A stretch of DNA of 64,000 nucleotides, taken from positions 62,001 through 126,000 of the forward strand of contig CACZMI010000002.1 in NCBI GenBank assembly GCA_902782245.1, in the 5' to 3' direction. This DNA comes from an uncultured Bacteroidales bacterium. Lineage in GTDB: Bacteria > Bacteroidota > Bacteroidia > Bacteroidales > Bacteroidaceae. Of this stretch, positions 9,464 through 17,917 are shown in pieces. Both the position numbers and the translations under genes were made by a program. Under the pieces are notes generated by a model, which made no database searches, was not told the DNA's origin, and worked only from the letters and a program-made list of their open reading frames with translations. The number at the start of each line of letters is the position of its first letter. Position 1 is the first letter of the stretch.

Positions 9464-10636
9464 TCAGGCCTTGACGGCGGCCGAAAGTTGCTCCAGCGCC
9501 TTGCTGAGAATGGCCCTCGGAGCACCTACGTTAAGGCGCATGAATCCCTCTCCGCCGGGACCGAACGTCTCTCCGTCATTCAGGGCCAGGCGGGCCTTGT
9601 TTACAAAGAGGTCAATCAGGCTTTTGTGGTCAAGATTCAGGTCCCTGCAGTCCAGCCATACCAGAAATGTGGCTTGCGGGCGCAACGGTTTTATGGCCGG
9701 GATATTGGCCTTCAGGTAATCCTCCACAAAGCGTACGTTATCCTCAATGTAACTTATCAGTTGCCGCCGCCACTCCTCTCCGTTCCGGAACGCGGCTATT
9801 ATGGCAATGGTTGCCAGCAGATGGGGCTCGCTCAGCTCATTGGCATCCAGCCATGAGTAGAACCTGCGTCTGAGAGTGTCATCGGGCACTATGGCATAAG
9901 AATTTACTATGCCTGCGGTGTTGAATGTCTTGGACGGGGCACCGAACGTGATGCTTATGCGGGCTGCCTTGTCGCTGACCGATGCAAACGGGATGTGACG
10001 GTTTCCAAACAGAGCCAGATCAGCGTGTATCTCATCACTTATTACTATAATGTTACGCTCGTAGCAGAATTCGGCCAGACGTTGCAGAGTCTCCCTGCTC
10101 CAGCAGATGCCGGCAGGGTTGTGCGGATTGCTGAGCAGCAGCAGTCGGCATTTGTCATCGGCCACCCGGGCAAGATTTTCAAAATCAATCTCATAACTGC
10201 CTCCTTCTACTTTCTTAAGCGGATTGAACACCACCTGACGGCCGTTGCCCTGCGGTACAAGACGGAACGGGAAGTAAACGGGCGGCATTATGATAACCTT
10301 CTCATCGGGCTTGACAAATACGTTCACGGCGGCACCTACACCTTTCATAACGCCGGGAATGTAGGTAATCCACTTCTCGTCAACCTTCCAGCCGTGATGG
10401 TCAAGGATCCACTTGGCTATGGTCTGCCAGAGTTCCTGCGGTACGCTGGTGTACCCAAACAGAGAATGGTCCAGGCGGCGGCGCAGGGCATCGGTAATGA
10501 ATGGTGGTGTCTCAAAATCCAGGTCTGCCACCCATAGCGGTATAAGGTCATCGCGGCCGTAACGCTCCTTTAGCACACTGTACTTAAGGGCGTTTGTACC
10601 TGAACGGTCTATTATCCTGTCAAAATCGTATTTCAT
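9464..10636 (-). CDS. MalY/PatB-family PLP-dependent C-S lyase (cystathionine beta-lyase type)
   Basis: 390 residues, the usual length for MalY/PatB enzymes of the fold-type I aminotransferase superfamily. It opens with the family pattern (DRSGTNALKYSVLKERYG then PLWVADLDFETPP); SNPHNPAG binds the cofactor and the lysine in SKTFN should form the Schiff base. The expected reaction is cleavage of cystathionine or cysteine to pyruvate, ammonia and a thiol. It follows the Cys/Met PLP enzyme by 11 bases, consistent with a sulfur amino-acid operon. An aminotransferase role cannot be excluded from sequence. Confidence 0.88.
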   Translation of the reverse strand: MKYDFDRIIDRSGTNALKYSVLKERYGRDDLIPLWVADLDFETPPFITDALRRRLDHSLFGYTSVPQELWQTIAKWILDHHGWKVDEKWITYIPGVMKGVGAAVNVFVKPDEKVIIMPPVYFPFRLVPQGNGRQVVFNPLKKVEGGSYEIDFENLARVADDKCRLLLLSNPHNPAGICWSRETLQRLAEFCYERNIIVISDEIHADLALFGNRHIPFASVSDKAARISITFGAPSKTFNTAGIVNSYAIVPDDTLRRRFYSWLDANELSEPHLLATIAIIAAFRNGEEWRRQLISYIEDNVRFVEDYLKANIPAIKPLRPQATFLVWLDCRDLNLDHKSLIDLFVNKARLALNDGETFGPGGEGFMRLNVGAPRAILSKALEQLSAAVKA

Positions 10637-10647
10637 ATCTTAGTCTG

Positions 10648-11829
10648 TTATCTTGATTCGTTGAGAGCCTGCCTGATGTCATCCAGAATATCATCGGGAT
10701 CCTCAAGTCCTATTGAAAGTCGTATCGTGGTATCCCTGACATCCATCTGTTCAAGTTGCTCAGTTGTAAAGTTACCAAAAATTGTTGAGGCCGGATGAAT
10801 GGCAAGCGTGCGGTTATCAAACAGATTGGTGGCACGGTGCACCAGTTGAAGCCGGTTGATGAAATTAAAGCAGGCCTCTTTTGACTCAAGGTCAATTATT
10901 ACCATCGCTCCCGATGTGGGGCCGAACTGCCTGCGTGCCAGGTCGTAAAACGGGTTGTCCTTGAGTCCGATATATGTAACCTTGCTGATTGTGCTGATAT
11001 TTCTGAGCCTTTCTGCTATGTAGAGCGCATTTGAAGCCTGGCGCTGGTAGCGGACATCGAGTGTCTCCAGACCCAGGGTCTGCTGATATGCGGAGTAGGG
11101 GTTCATGTATGCGCCGATGTTGAACAGGAGGTCTCCCTTGATGCGCCGGTTGATGTCGGGGAACGTCCCGTAGTCAATGACCAGACCGCCCAGTGATGTA
11201 CCTCCGCCGGAAAGGTATTTGGTGCTTGAGAGAACCTCAATATCCACGCCCAGATCCTTGAGGGAGGTCTCTATAAAAGGAATAACCGTTGAATCGGCTA
11301 TCAACGGTATATTCCTGCGGAGTGCTATCCGGGACAGGGCTTCCAGATCGGCCACCTCCTGCTGCGGGTTGGTTACTGTCTCCAGATATATACAACAGGA
11401 GCCGTCGTCGGTAGCCTCATCGACAGCTTTCAGGTCCGTAAGGTCACACAGCCTGGCCTCAACGCCAAACTGCCTGAGCGTTACGGTTATGAGAGACAGG
11501 GTATTGCCGAACAGATGTCTGGATGTCACTATGTTTCTGCCTTGTGCAGCTACTGCAAACAATACGTTGCTTATGGCTGACATTCCGGAGTTGAATGCAG
11601 TTACGTGGGCTGCTCCGGTAAGTTGGCGCACCCTGTTTTCAAAGTTGGTTACCGTGGGGTTCTCCACGCGGGCGTAATCGGGCGCCTTGATACGGCCGGT
11701 AAAGGCATCGGCCATACGGGCAGCGTCATCAAATTCAAATGATACATTGGTATAAATAGGTACTGCCAGTGATCCGTAGGCATCGGGACGGACCGTAGGG
11801 TTGTCAATTGCTATTGTCTGCTTGTTCAT
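10648..11829 (-). CDS. Cys/Met-metabolism PLP enzyme (O-acetylhomoserine sulfhydrylase / cystathionine gamma-synthase type)
   Basis: 393 residues from the ATG at 11829, chosen over an upstream ATG that would place the start before the promoter box. Fold-type I PLP enzyme of the trans-sulfuration family: ARVENPTVTNFENRV is the substrate/PLP region, FNSGMSAISNVLF the cofactor loop, and the lysine in VLSSTKYLSGGG the Schiff-base residue. Likely reaction: joining an activated homoserine with sulfide or cysteine, or the reverse gamma-elimination. It is transcribed together with the MalY-like lyase. Which member of the family it is cannot be settled by eye. Confidence 0.88.
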   Translation of the reverse strand: MNKQTIAIDNPTVRPDAYGSLAVPIYTNVSFEFDDAARMADAFTGRIKAPDYARVENPTVTNFENRVRQLTGAAHVTAFNSGMSAISNVLFAVAAQGRNIVTSRHLFGNTLSLITVTLRQFGVEARLCDLTDLKAVDEATDDGSCCIYLETVTNPQQEVADLEALSRIALRRNIPLIADSTVIPFIETSLKDLGVDIEVLSSTKYLSGGGTSLGGLVIDYGTFPDINRRIKGDLLFNIGAYMNPYSAYQQTLGLETLDVRYQRQASNALYIAERLRNISTISKVTYIGLKDNPFYDLARRQFGPTSGAMVIIDLESKEACFNFINRLQLVHRATNLFDNRTLAIHPASTIFGNFTTEQLEQMDVRDTTIRLSIGLEDPDDILDDIRQALNESR

Positions 11830-11850
11830 GATTAGTTGTTTAATTTGGCA

Positions 11851-11883
11851 GCAAAGGTCTCCCAAATAGCAATATATTCCAAC
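11851..11883 (-). promoter_or_regulatory. Promoter of the sulfur amino-acid operon with shared box
   Basis: Minus strand: GTTGGAA, 7 bases, CTATTTG, 3 bases, GACCTTTGC, matching the arrangement at 9327-9359 base for base in spacing. The leader to the ATG at 11829 is short, about 15-20 bases. Confidence 0.7.
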
Positions 11884-11927
11884 CTGACTTTGATGTTTGG
11901 ATTAAAATACAAGTCTGATGGCTGCAA

Positions 11928-11970
11928 TGTAGAATAAAAAGACAGCCCCATGTCCGGGACGATGGGGCTG
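11928..11970 (-). terminator. Intrinsic terminator after the DUF4270 gene
   Basis: On the minus strand CAGCCCCAT and ATGGGGCTG form a 9-bp stem around a GC-rich loop, followed by TCTTTTTATTCT. It begins 25 bases past the DUF4270 stop codon. Confidence 0.88.
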
Positions 11971-11995
11971 ACAGAAGATTCTTCTTTATTCTATG

Positions 11996-13435
11996 TCAGA
12001 ACTTGGAGCGGATGGTCTTGATCTTGATGGGGGTATCGCCGCCGATGAGTTTTACCTGACGCAGCATGATGTCCAGATTGTAACTGATGGCCGTATTGCG
12101 CGAATCCGCGTTGGCGCTTACAGGAACCAGAAGGACTTTGTTCCAATCCGGACGTGCCTGTTCATAGGCTGCATTGTCTCCTCCGTTCTGGTCTATCCAG
12201 TCTGCACGGTCGCTGTACATCTTCTCAATCATTGCGGCAATATTCTCATATGTGTATGTGCCGTATTTTGATGAGTAGGGGGCTACGAAAGATTCCACCT
12301 TATCGGTCATGTTGTTCTTGGCAAAGAACTCGTTCAGCTTGTCCTTGCGGATAAGCAGAAGCAATGACGGGATGGTTGGCTTGTACTTGCTTGAAGGCGT
12401 CACGGCGGTGGATATTCTCAGTTGGGCGGCATTGAGTACGTAATCGTTGTCCCTCATCTGATCAACCGGCAGTGTTATCTCTGTAAGCAGACCGAACGGA
12501 CCGCGAATCCATGTGCAACTGTTGTCTGCCAACTGGCCGTCCAGACCGGTCCATTTGATGCTGTTGAGTTGCAGAACCTCGCTGTTGCCCTGGAATTCTA
12601 CCATCCTGGACTCCATGATAGGCTCGTCGTCATCGTCAAATCCTATGTATTTGAAGTTTACGCTCATAATGGAACGGCTTATGTAGAACATTGTGCCGTC
12701 ACCCTGTGTGCAGCGTATATAGAAGCCCTTGCAGAGATTCTCCATGAATGATCTGGAATCGGCAAAATAGTGTCTTGTGGCAGGATTATAATATGATTCC
12801 AGTATTGTTCCGGCCAATGAGTCGGGCAGGGGGATGGTTATGCTGGGATAGTAACCGGCAAGGCTGCGCAGTGAGTCGGAGTCCTGCATGTTCAGGCCCG
12901 ATACGGTAACGCTTGCAATAGGTCCGGCCTGCAGGTCACAGAAAAGCGACGGATCCACATTGGGATAGTAGCGGGTCTCCGGGTCAATCATGGTGTTAAG
13001 CGGAAACACCTCTATCTTTATGGGATTGGCGGGGTCGCCAAAGAAACTCGTGTAATAAAGCTTGAGTTGTGCGTAGTATGGCTTCTGGTCACCTACCTTG
13101 TCGATAAACCACTGAGGGAATACAAAACTGCCTATTCCATAGACCGAATCGGCCAGCTGGAGATTCTCCATGCAGTTGAGTTGGGTTAAATAGGCGGATT
13201 CGATGGTTGAGCCGCTGACCTCCTCCGTAAAACGCCCCAGATTGCACTGGGATGTCATTATGATAAGTGAATCGACAGCCTTGATTGTGCGGGATGTTGC
13301 AAAACAGGAATCATTTATGACTGTCATCACATCGCCCTGGGGAGTGAGTGAACCGCCCAGTCCGGATGTATCGGCATCACATGAAATCAGAAACAGGACT
13401 GCGATAAAACCGCATACTGTCGTCTTGAGATTCAT
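11996..13435 (-). CDS. DUF4270-family lipoprotein
   Basis: 479 residues with a lipoprotein signal ending FLISC. The start DTSGLGGSLTPQGD and the following aspartate-rich strands are the pattern of DUF4270, an uncharacterised Bacteroidota surface or periplasmic lipoprotein family. In Bacteroides-like genomes it commonly sits beside a short glycogen synthase and panC, exactly as here: it starts 12 bases after the glycogen synthase stop. The function is unknown; the context hints at a link to storage or surface glucan, not more. Confidence 0.85.
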   Translation of the reverse strand: MNLKTTVCGFIAVLFLISCDADTSGLGGSLTPQGDVMTVINDSCFATSRTIKAVDSLIIMTSQCNLGRFTEEVSGSTIESAYLTQLNCMENLQLADSVYGIGSFVFPQWFIDKVGDQKPYYAQLKLYYTSFFGDPANPIKIEVFPLNTMIDPETRYYPNVDPSLFCDLQAGPIASVTVSGLNMQDSDSLRSLAGYYPSITIPLPDSLAGTILESYYNPATRHYFADSRSFMENLCKGFYIRCTQGDGTMFYISRSIMSVNFKYIGFDDDDEPIMESRMVEFQGNSEVLQLNSIKWTGLDGQLADNSCTWIRGPFGLLTEITLPVDQMRDNDYVLNAAQLRISTAVTPSSKYKPTIPSLLLLIRKDKLNEFFAKNNMTDKVESFVAPYSSKYGTYTYENIAAMIEKMYSDRADWIDQNGGDNAAYEQARPDWNKVLLVPVSANADSRNTAISYNLDIMLRQVKLIGGDTPIKIKTIRSKF

Positions 13436-13447
13436 ATCGGTATAAAA

Positions 13448-14251
13448 TCAGATTTTGTTGTAGAAATCGTTGATGACATCGGCGGCCATCGTGGTGGCAT
13501 CGCCCTCAAGTACCGGAATGCCTTTCTGCTTGGCGTATGCGGGCAGTACGGCGTCTACTGAAGGCGAGTTGCATATAATTCCGTCAGAGAAATCTATTGC
13601 CTTTTTCATTACGGCATTGAAATCTATGGGAGAGTCAAACGTGCCGACATCGCCGGGTTGCATATCCTTGTTTGGTATTATCTCCGGGTACCTGTCGCTG
13701 AAATTGCGGTTAAAAGCCTTGTCATACAGAGAGTAAACAACCTTTGAATCGCGGAAAGCGGGCTCCTCGCGGTAGGCTGTCTTGATGTAGAGCGGAATAA
13801 GGGCCGAAAGCCAACCGTGGCAGTGTATGATATCGGGATTCCAACGGAGCTTCTTTACGGTCTCAAGCACGCCGCGGGCAAAGAAAATGGTACGCTCGTC
13901 ATTATCCTCATACTCCACGCCGTCCTTATCGGTTACCTGCAGGCGGTTCTGGAAGAAATCCTCATTATCAATGAAATACACCTGAATGCGAGCCGATTGG
14001 AGTGAAGCCACCTTTATTATGAGCGGATGGTCGGTATCGTCGATGATCAGGTTCATGCCCGACAGACGGATCACCTCATGCAACTGGTTGCGGCGCTCGT
14101 TGATGTTACCCCATTTGGGCATAAAGGTACGGATGTCATTACCCAGTTCCTGAATGCTCTGCGGTAACTGTCTGCAATAATCAGCCATGGGAGACGATGC
14201 TACGAATGGTGTAATCTGATCAGCAATGATGAGAATTTTCTTTTCGCTCAT
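13448..14251 (-). CDS. Short glycogen/starch synthase-like protein (GT5 N-terminal domain)
   Basis: 267 residues, about half a full GlgA. The N-terminal Rossmann-like domain of GT5 is seen: an Asp-rich start (LIIADQITPFVASSPMADYC), then DIRTFMPKWGNINERR, then the conserved DIIHCHGWLSALIP near residue 140. The nucleotide-sugar-binding C-terminal half is missing, which is normal for this Bacteroidota clade. It may therefore be regulatory or need a partner. First gene of a two-gene unit with DUF4270; promoter at 14277-14285; divergent from panC. Confidence 0.85.
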   Translation of the reverse strand: MSEKKILIIADQITPFVASSPMADYCRQLPQSIQELGNDIRTFMPKWGNINERRNQLHEVIRLSGMNLIIDDTDHPLIIKVASLQSARIQVYFIDNEDFFQNRLQVTDKDGVEYEDNDERTIFFARGVLETVKKLRWNPDIIHCHGWLSALIPLYIKTAYREEPAFRDSKVVYSLYDKAFNRNFSDRYPEIIPNKDMQPGDVGTFDSPIDFNAVMKKAIDFSDGIICNSPSVDAVLPAYAKQKGIPVLEGDATTMAADVINDFYNKI

Positions 14252-14276
14252 AAGGGTGAATTTTCAAATACCATAT

Positions 14277-14285
14277 GCAAAGATA
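14277..14285 (-). promoter_or_regulatory. -7 box for the glycogen synthase unit
   Basis: TATCTTTGC on the minus strand, an exact match to the Bacteroidota TAnnTTTG element, 26 bases before the ATG at 14251. An A/T run lies in the spacer region upstream. Confidence 0.7.
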
Positions 14286-14378
14286 TAAAAAAAAAGCATG
14301 ATTTAGGCAAGCCTGACGTCCGAAACTTTTGAAATACCATATTTATTCACTTATTTTGCGGACTTTTTGAATTGTATT

Positions 14379-15227
14379 ATGATTAAGGTAATTACAACAG
14401 TAAAGGATCTTAAAGAGGCTCTCAAAACCTGCCGCGAGGAGGGTAAGACAGTGGGCCTCGTACCTACCATGGGTGCACTGCACGAGGGCCATGCATCGCT
14501 TGTACGCCGCTCTGTAGCAGAGAATGACATAACCGTTGTGAGCGATTTTGTAAATCCCACACAGTTCAACGACAAGAATGACCTTAACAACTATCCCCGT
14601 ACTATGGAGGCCGATTGCCAGCTGCTTGACAAGGTAGGCGCACAGTATGTATTTGCCCCCACGGTAGAGGAGATGTATCCCGAGCCCGATACCCGTACGT
14701 TTGATTTTACTCCGTTGGATAAGGTGATGGAGGGCCCCAACCGTCCCGGACACTTTAACGGTGTGGCTCAGATTGTAAGCAAACTTTTCTATGCAGTGGA
14801 GCCCGACCGCGCATACTTTGGCGAGAAGGATTTCCAGCAGCTGGCCATAATCCGTGAGATGGTACGCCAGCTGAACCTTAAGATAGAGATTGTGGGCTGC
14901 CCCATAGTACGTGAGGAGGACGGAATGGCACTGAGTTCACGCAACATGCTTCTGAGCAAGGCCGAGCGCAAACTGGCCGCCAACATATCACGCACTCTCT
15001 TTGAGAGCCGTTACTATGCACGTCACCACACACTTGCATCTACCCGCAAGTATGTTATCGACACCATCAATTCACATGATGGACTAGAGGTTGAGTATTA
15101 CGAGATTGTTGACGGCCGTACACTGCAGCCCGTTGACAACTGGGATGCTACCGATTACATTGTGGGCTGCGTTACCGTTCACTGCGGTAAGGTTCGCCTT
15201 ATTGACAACATCAAATACAAGGAATAA
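14379..15227 (+). CDS. panC: Pantothenate synthetase
   Basis: 282 residues from the ATG at 14379; an in-frame TTG four codons earlier is a weaker start. The enzyme joins pantoate and beta-alanine using ATP in the cytosol. Visible motifs: [11 protein letters not shown] (residues 28-38, ATP-binding HxGH type), a YFGEKDFQQ stretch, and the later ALSSRN loop. Length and motif order match PanC throughout. It overlaps panD by one base, so the two steps that supply and use beta-alanine are translated together. Confidence 0.97.
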   Translation: MIKVITTVKDLKEALKTCREEGKTVGLVPTMGALHEGHASLVRRSVAENDITVVSDFVNPTQFNDKNDLNNYPRTMEADCQLLDKVGAQYVFAPTVEEMYPEPDTRTFDFTPLDKVMEGPNRPGHFNGVAQIVSKLFYAVEPDRAYFGEKDFQQLAIIREMVRQLNLKIEIVGCPIVREEDGMALSSRNMLLSKAERKLAANISRTLFESRYYARHHTLASTRKYVIDTINSHDGLEVEYYEIVDGRTLQPVDNWDATDYIVGCVTVHCGKVRLIDNIKYKE

Positions 15228-15553
15228 TGCTGCTTACAGTTCTTAAATCAAAGTTGCACCGTGTCAAAGTGACCGATGCCAACATCAACTACATAGGTAG
15301 CATAACCATTGACGGCAACTGGATGGATGCAGCCGGCATCATTGACGGCGAGCAGGTTCACGTGGTGGATGTAACCAACGGTGCCCGTCTGGTAACTTAC
15401 GTTATCCGCGGAGAGCGCGGCTCCAAGTGCATCTGTCTTAACGGCGCTGCCGCCCGCCTGGTCTCAATAGGTGACACGGTCATAATCATCGCCTACGCCC
15501 AGGTTACCCCGGAGGAAGCCAAAACATTTAAACCAACGGTGGTAATACCATAA
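15227..15553 (+). CDS. panD: Aspartate 1-decarboxylase
   Basis: 108 residues. PanD makes beta-alanine from aspartate and processes itself between Gly24 and Ser25; the YIGSIT site is present with Gly24-Ser25, and Lys9 of the active site lies in [11 protein letters not shown]. The C-terminus ends shortly after the family YAQ motif. The ATG overlaps the TAA of panC by one base. A terminator follows at once. Confidence 0.97.
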   Translation: MLLTVLKSKLHRVKVTDANINYIGSITIDGNWMDAAGIIDGEQVHVVDVTNGARLVTYVIRGERGSKCICLNGAAARLVSIGDTVIIIAYAQVTPEEAKTFKPTVVIP

Positions 15554-15584
15554 AAAAAGGCGGCCCGATCGGGTCGCCTTTTTT
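15552..15584. terminator. Bidirectional terminator between panD and oadB
   Basis: The stem AAAAAAGGCG/CGCCTTTTTT, with an inner CCCGATCGGG, lies between two convergent genes and has an A run on one side and a T run on the other, so it can stop transcription from both. Confidence 0.9.
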
Positions 15585-15599
15585 GTTTATAGGATTTGC

Positions 15600-16778
15600 T
15601 TATCCAAGCATGGTAAGCAATATACCTGCAGCTACGGCTGAGCCTATAACGCCGGCAACGTTGGGGCCCATGGCATGCATGAGCAGGAAGTTGCTGGGGT
15701 TCTCCTCCTGACCAACCTGCTGACTTACGCGGGCAGCCATAGGAACGGCCGATACACCTGCAGATCCGATAAGCGGGTTGATCTTCTCCTTGGAGAATAC
15801 GTTCATCAGCTTGGCAAGCAGGATGCCGCCTGCGGTACCGCAACCGAATGCTACGACACCCATTACCATGATCTTGATTGTGCTCCAGTCAAGGAATGAG
15901 CTGGCAGTAGCGGTAGCACCTACGGTAAGACCCAGGAAAATAACCACGATGTTCATCAGCTCGTTCTGCATTGTCTTGCTCAGACGGTCCACAACACCGC
16001 ACTCCTTGGCAAGGTTACCCAGCATGAGGCAGCCTATCAGCGGAGCGGCATCGGGCAGAATGAGAGCCACGATGGTTGTGATGGCAATCGGGAATATTAT
16101 CTTCTCAGTCTTGCTTACGGGACGCAGCTGGCTCATCTTGATGGCACGCTCCTTCTTGGTTGTCAGGGCACGCATGATAGGCGGCTGGATAACCGGAACG
16201 AGAGCCATGTAAGAGTAGGCTGCAATGGCAATAGGACCAAGCAACTCGGGGGCCAGTTTTGATGTCAGGAAGATTGATGTAGGACCATCGGCACCACCTA
16301 TAATACCTATTGAGCCGGCCTGAGCCTCGGTGAAGCCCATTGAGTTGGCTGCAAGGAATGTAAGGAAGATGCCCAACTGAGCGGCAGCACCCAGAAGCAG
16401 GCTCTTGGGGTTGGCAATCAGAGGTCCGAAATCAGTCATGGCACCTACGCCCATAAAGATGAGGCAGGGATATACACCGGCTTTTACACCTATGTAAAGA
16501 ATGTCCAGCAGACCGCCCTCACGCATGATAGTGCCATAACTGTGGTAGGCGGGGCTGTTAGCGTCAAGGAATGCTGTCCAAAGTTCCGAATGGTACATTC
16601 CTGCACCGGGAAGATTGGTAAGCAGCATACCGAATGCGATGGGGAGCAGCAGGAGCGGCTCGTATTGCTTCTTGATGGCCAGATAGAGCAGGAAGAAGCT
16701 CAAAAGGAGCATAATTCCCTGCTGGATGGTCATGTTCATGAAGCCCATCTGCTCAAAGAATTCCAGAATATCACCCAT
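15600..16778 (-). CDS. Sodium-pumping decarboxylase beta subunit
   Basis: 392 residues of inner-membrane protein with about ten hydrophobic segments. The run [14 protein letters not shown] is the hallmark of the beta subunit of oxaloacetate/methylmalonyl-CoA decarboxylases, where the aspartate takes part in Na+ movement and decarboxylation of carboxybiotin. It is the last gene of the operon with mce, the carboxyltransferase, OadG and the biotin carrier, so methylmalonyl-CoA is the most likely substrate. Gap to the biotin gene is 23 bases. Confidence 0.95.
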   Translation of the reverse strand: MGDILEFFEQMGFMNMTIQQGIMLLLSFFLLYLAIKKQYEPLLLLPIAFGMLLTNLPGAGMYHSELWTAFLDANSPAYHSYGTIMREGGLLDILYIGVKAGVYPCLIFMGVGAMTDFGPLIANPKSLLLGAAAQLGIFLTFLAANSMGFTEAQAGSIGIIGGADGPTSIFLTSKLAPELLGPIAIAAYSYMALVPVIQPPIMRALTTKKERAIKMSQLRPVSKTEKIIFPIAITTIVALILPDAAPLIGCLMLGNLAKECGVVDRLSKTMQNELMNIVVIFLGLTVGATATASSFLDWSTIKIMVMGVVAFGCGTAGGILLAKLMNVFSKEKINPLIGSAGVSAVPMAARVSQQVGQEENPSNFLLMHAMGPNVAGVIGSAVAAGILLTMLG

Positions 16779-16801
16779 TTTCTTTTCAGTTTAGAATGAG
16801 A

Positions 16802-17530
16802 TTATCCAAGAATCATGAGCAGGTCCTCCTGCATTACGTTCTGACCTGCGGTTACGGCAATCTTGGTTACCTTACCGTCGCGGTCTGCCATTACGGCGTT
16901 CTCCATCTTCATGCTCTCAAGAGTAAGCAGGGTGTCACCCTTCTTTACATCCTGACCCTCTGATACCAAAACCTTGATGATTGAACCGGGCAGGGGGCTG
17001 GTTACCTTGTAACCGCCGGCGGGTACATCGGCAGCCTTGGGAGCCTCGGCCTTGGGGGCGGGAGCAGCCTTAGGAGCCTCGGCCTTGGGAGCGGGAGAAG
17101 GTGCGGGAGCGGCAGCAGCGGCTGCGGTCTCCAGGTCAAGCAGTTTGTCATCCTGCATGACGTTCTTGCCGGGCTCTACGTAGATGGCCTTTACGGTACC
17201 GTCGGCCTCGGCGGTAACGTTGTTCTCCATCTTCATGGACTCCATAGTGAGCAGTACATCGCCCTTCTTTACAGCCTGACCGGCCTTGACGAGTACCTTA
17301 ACGATTGATCCGGGCAGCGGACTCTTTACGGTCATCAGTCCGGCGGGAGCTGCGGCAGCAGATGCGGCGGCAGCGGCGGGACGGCGTACTGCAGCTGCAG
17401 GGGCCTCCTCCTTCTCTAACTCTACCTTGTAGGTCTTGCCGTTGAGTGTAACCTCGGCAAAGTTGTCCTCAAGTTCATTGACAGCAGCGTTGTACTGCTT
17501 GCCGTCTATTGTGAATTTGAATTCCTTCAT
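16802..17530 (-). CDS. Biotin carrier subunit with two tandem biotinyl domains
   Basis: 242 residues; the usual gamma subunit is near 140 and has one biotinyl domain. Here an N-terminal segment (1-40) is followed by an Ala-rich linker, biotinyl domain 1 (about 65-135; ESMKMEN, biotin lysine K100), an Ala/Pro/Lys linker (136-172) and domain 2 (173-242; ESMKMEN, K208). Both lysine motifs are intact, so both could be biotinylated. The carrier takes CO2 from the carboxyltransferase to the membrane beta subunit. The linkers look like the flexible arms of acyl carrier enzymes. Confidence 0.95.
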   Translation of the reverse strand: MKEFKFTIDGKQYNAAVNELEDNFAEVTLNGKTYKVELEKEEAPAAAVRRPAAAAASAAAAPAGLMTVKSPLPGSIVKVLVKAGQAVKKGDVLLTMESMKMENNVTAEADGTVKAIYVEPGKNVMQDDKLLDLETAAAAAAPAPSPAPKAEAPKAAPAPKAEAPKAADVPAGGYKVTSPLPGSIIKVLVSEGQDVKKGDTLLTLESMKMENAVMADRDGKVTKIAVTAGQNVMQEDLLMILG

Positions 17531-17539
17531 AAAACTAAA

Positions 17540-17905
17540 TTAACGATGTAAGTTGTTCATTCCGTAGAGCTTGGAGTTCCAGCCGGAGCGCTCTACTCTC
17601 TTAATGTGAATCTCAGTGGGTTCCACGTCATGTACTCCGTTAAAGTACAGATGCAGAGCCATTGCGATGGCGGCCAGATCATCATCGGCCGATGCCTGGG
17701 CTGCTGCGGGAGCGGCCTGGGCTGCGGGAGCCTGAGCTGCTGCCTTGGGCTGTTCTGCCTTGGGAGCCTTAACCGCACTGCTTACAACTGCACCCAGCAG
17801 TTTAAGAATGAAGATAAGGACAACCAGCAGAGCAATGACCATGCAGAATCCCAGTCCGGTTACCATCCAGACGTGTGACCAGTTTATTGCTAATGGTGTC
17901 ATCAT
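17540..17905 (-). CDS. OadG-family decarboxylase small membrane subunit
   Basis: 121 residues with one N-terminal transmembrane segment (about 12-35, GLGFCMVIALLVVLIFIL), then an Ala/Pro/Gln-rich linker and a short conserved C-terminal part. This is the layout of the gamma/delta subunit (OadG/MmdD) that ties the carboxyltransferase to the membrane pump. It sits between the carboxyltransferase (12-base gap) and the biotin gene (9-base gap). Confidence 0.88.
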   Translation of the reverse strand: MMTPLAINWSHVWMVTGLGFCMVIALLVVLIFILKLLGAVVSSAVKAPKAEQPKAAAQAPAAQAAPAAAQASADDDLAAIAMALHLYFNGVHDVEPTEIHIKRVERSGWNSKLYGMNNLHR

Positions 17906-17917
17906 AGACTCTGGCGT

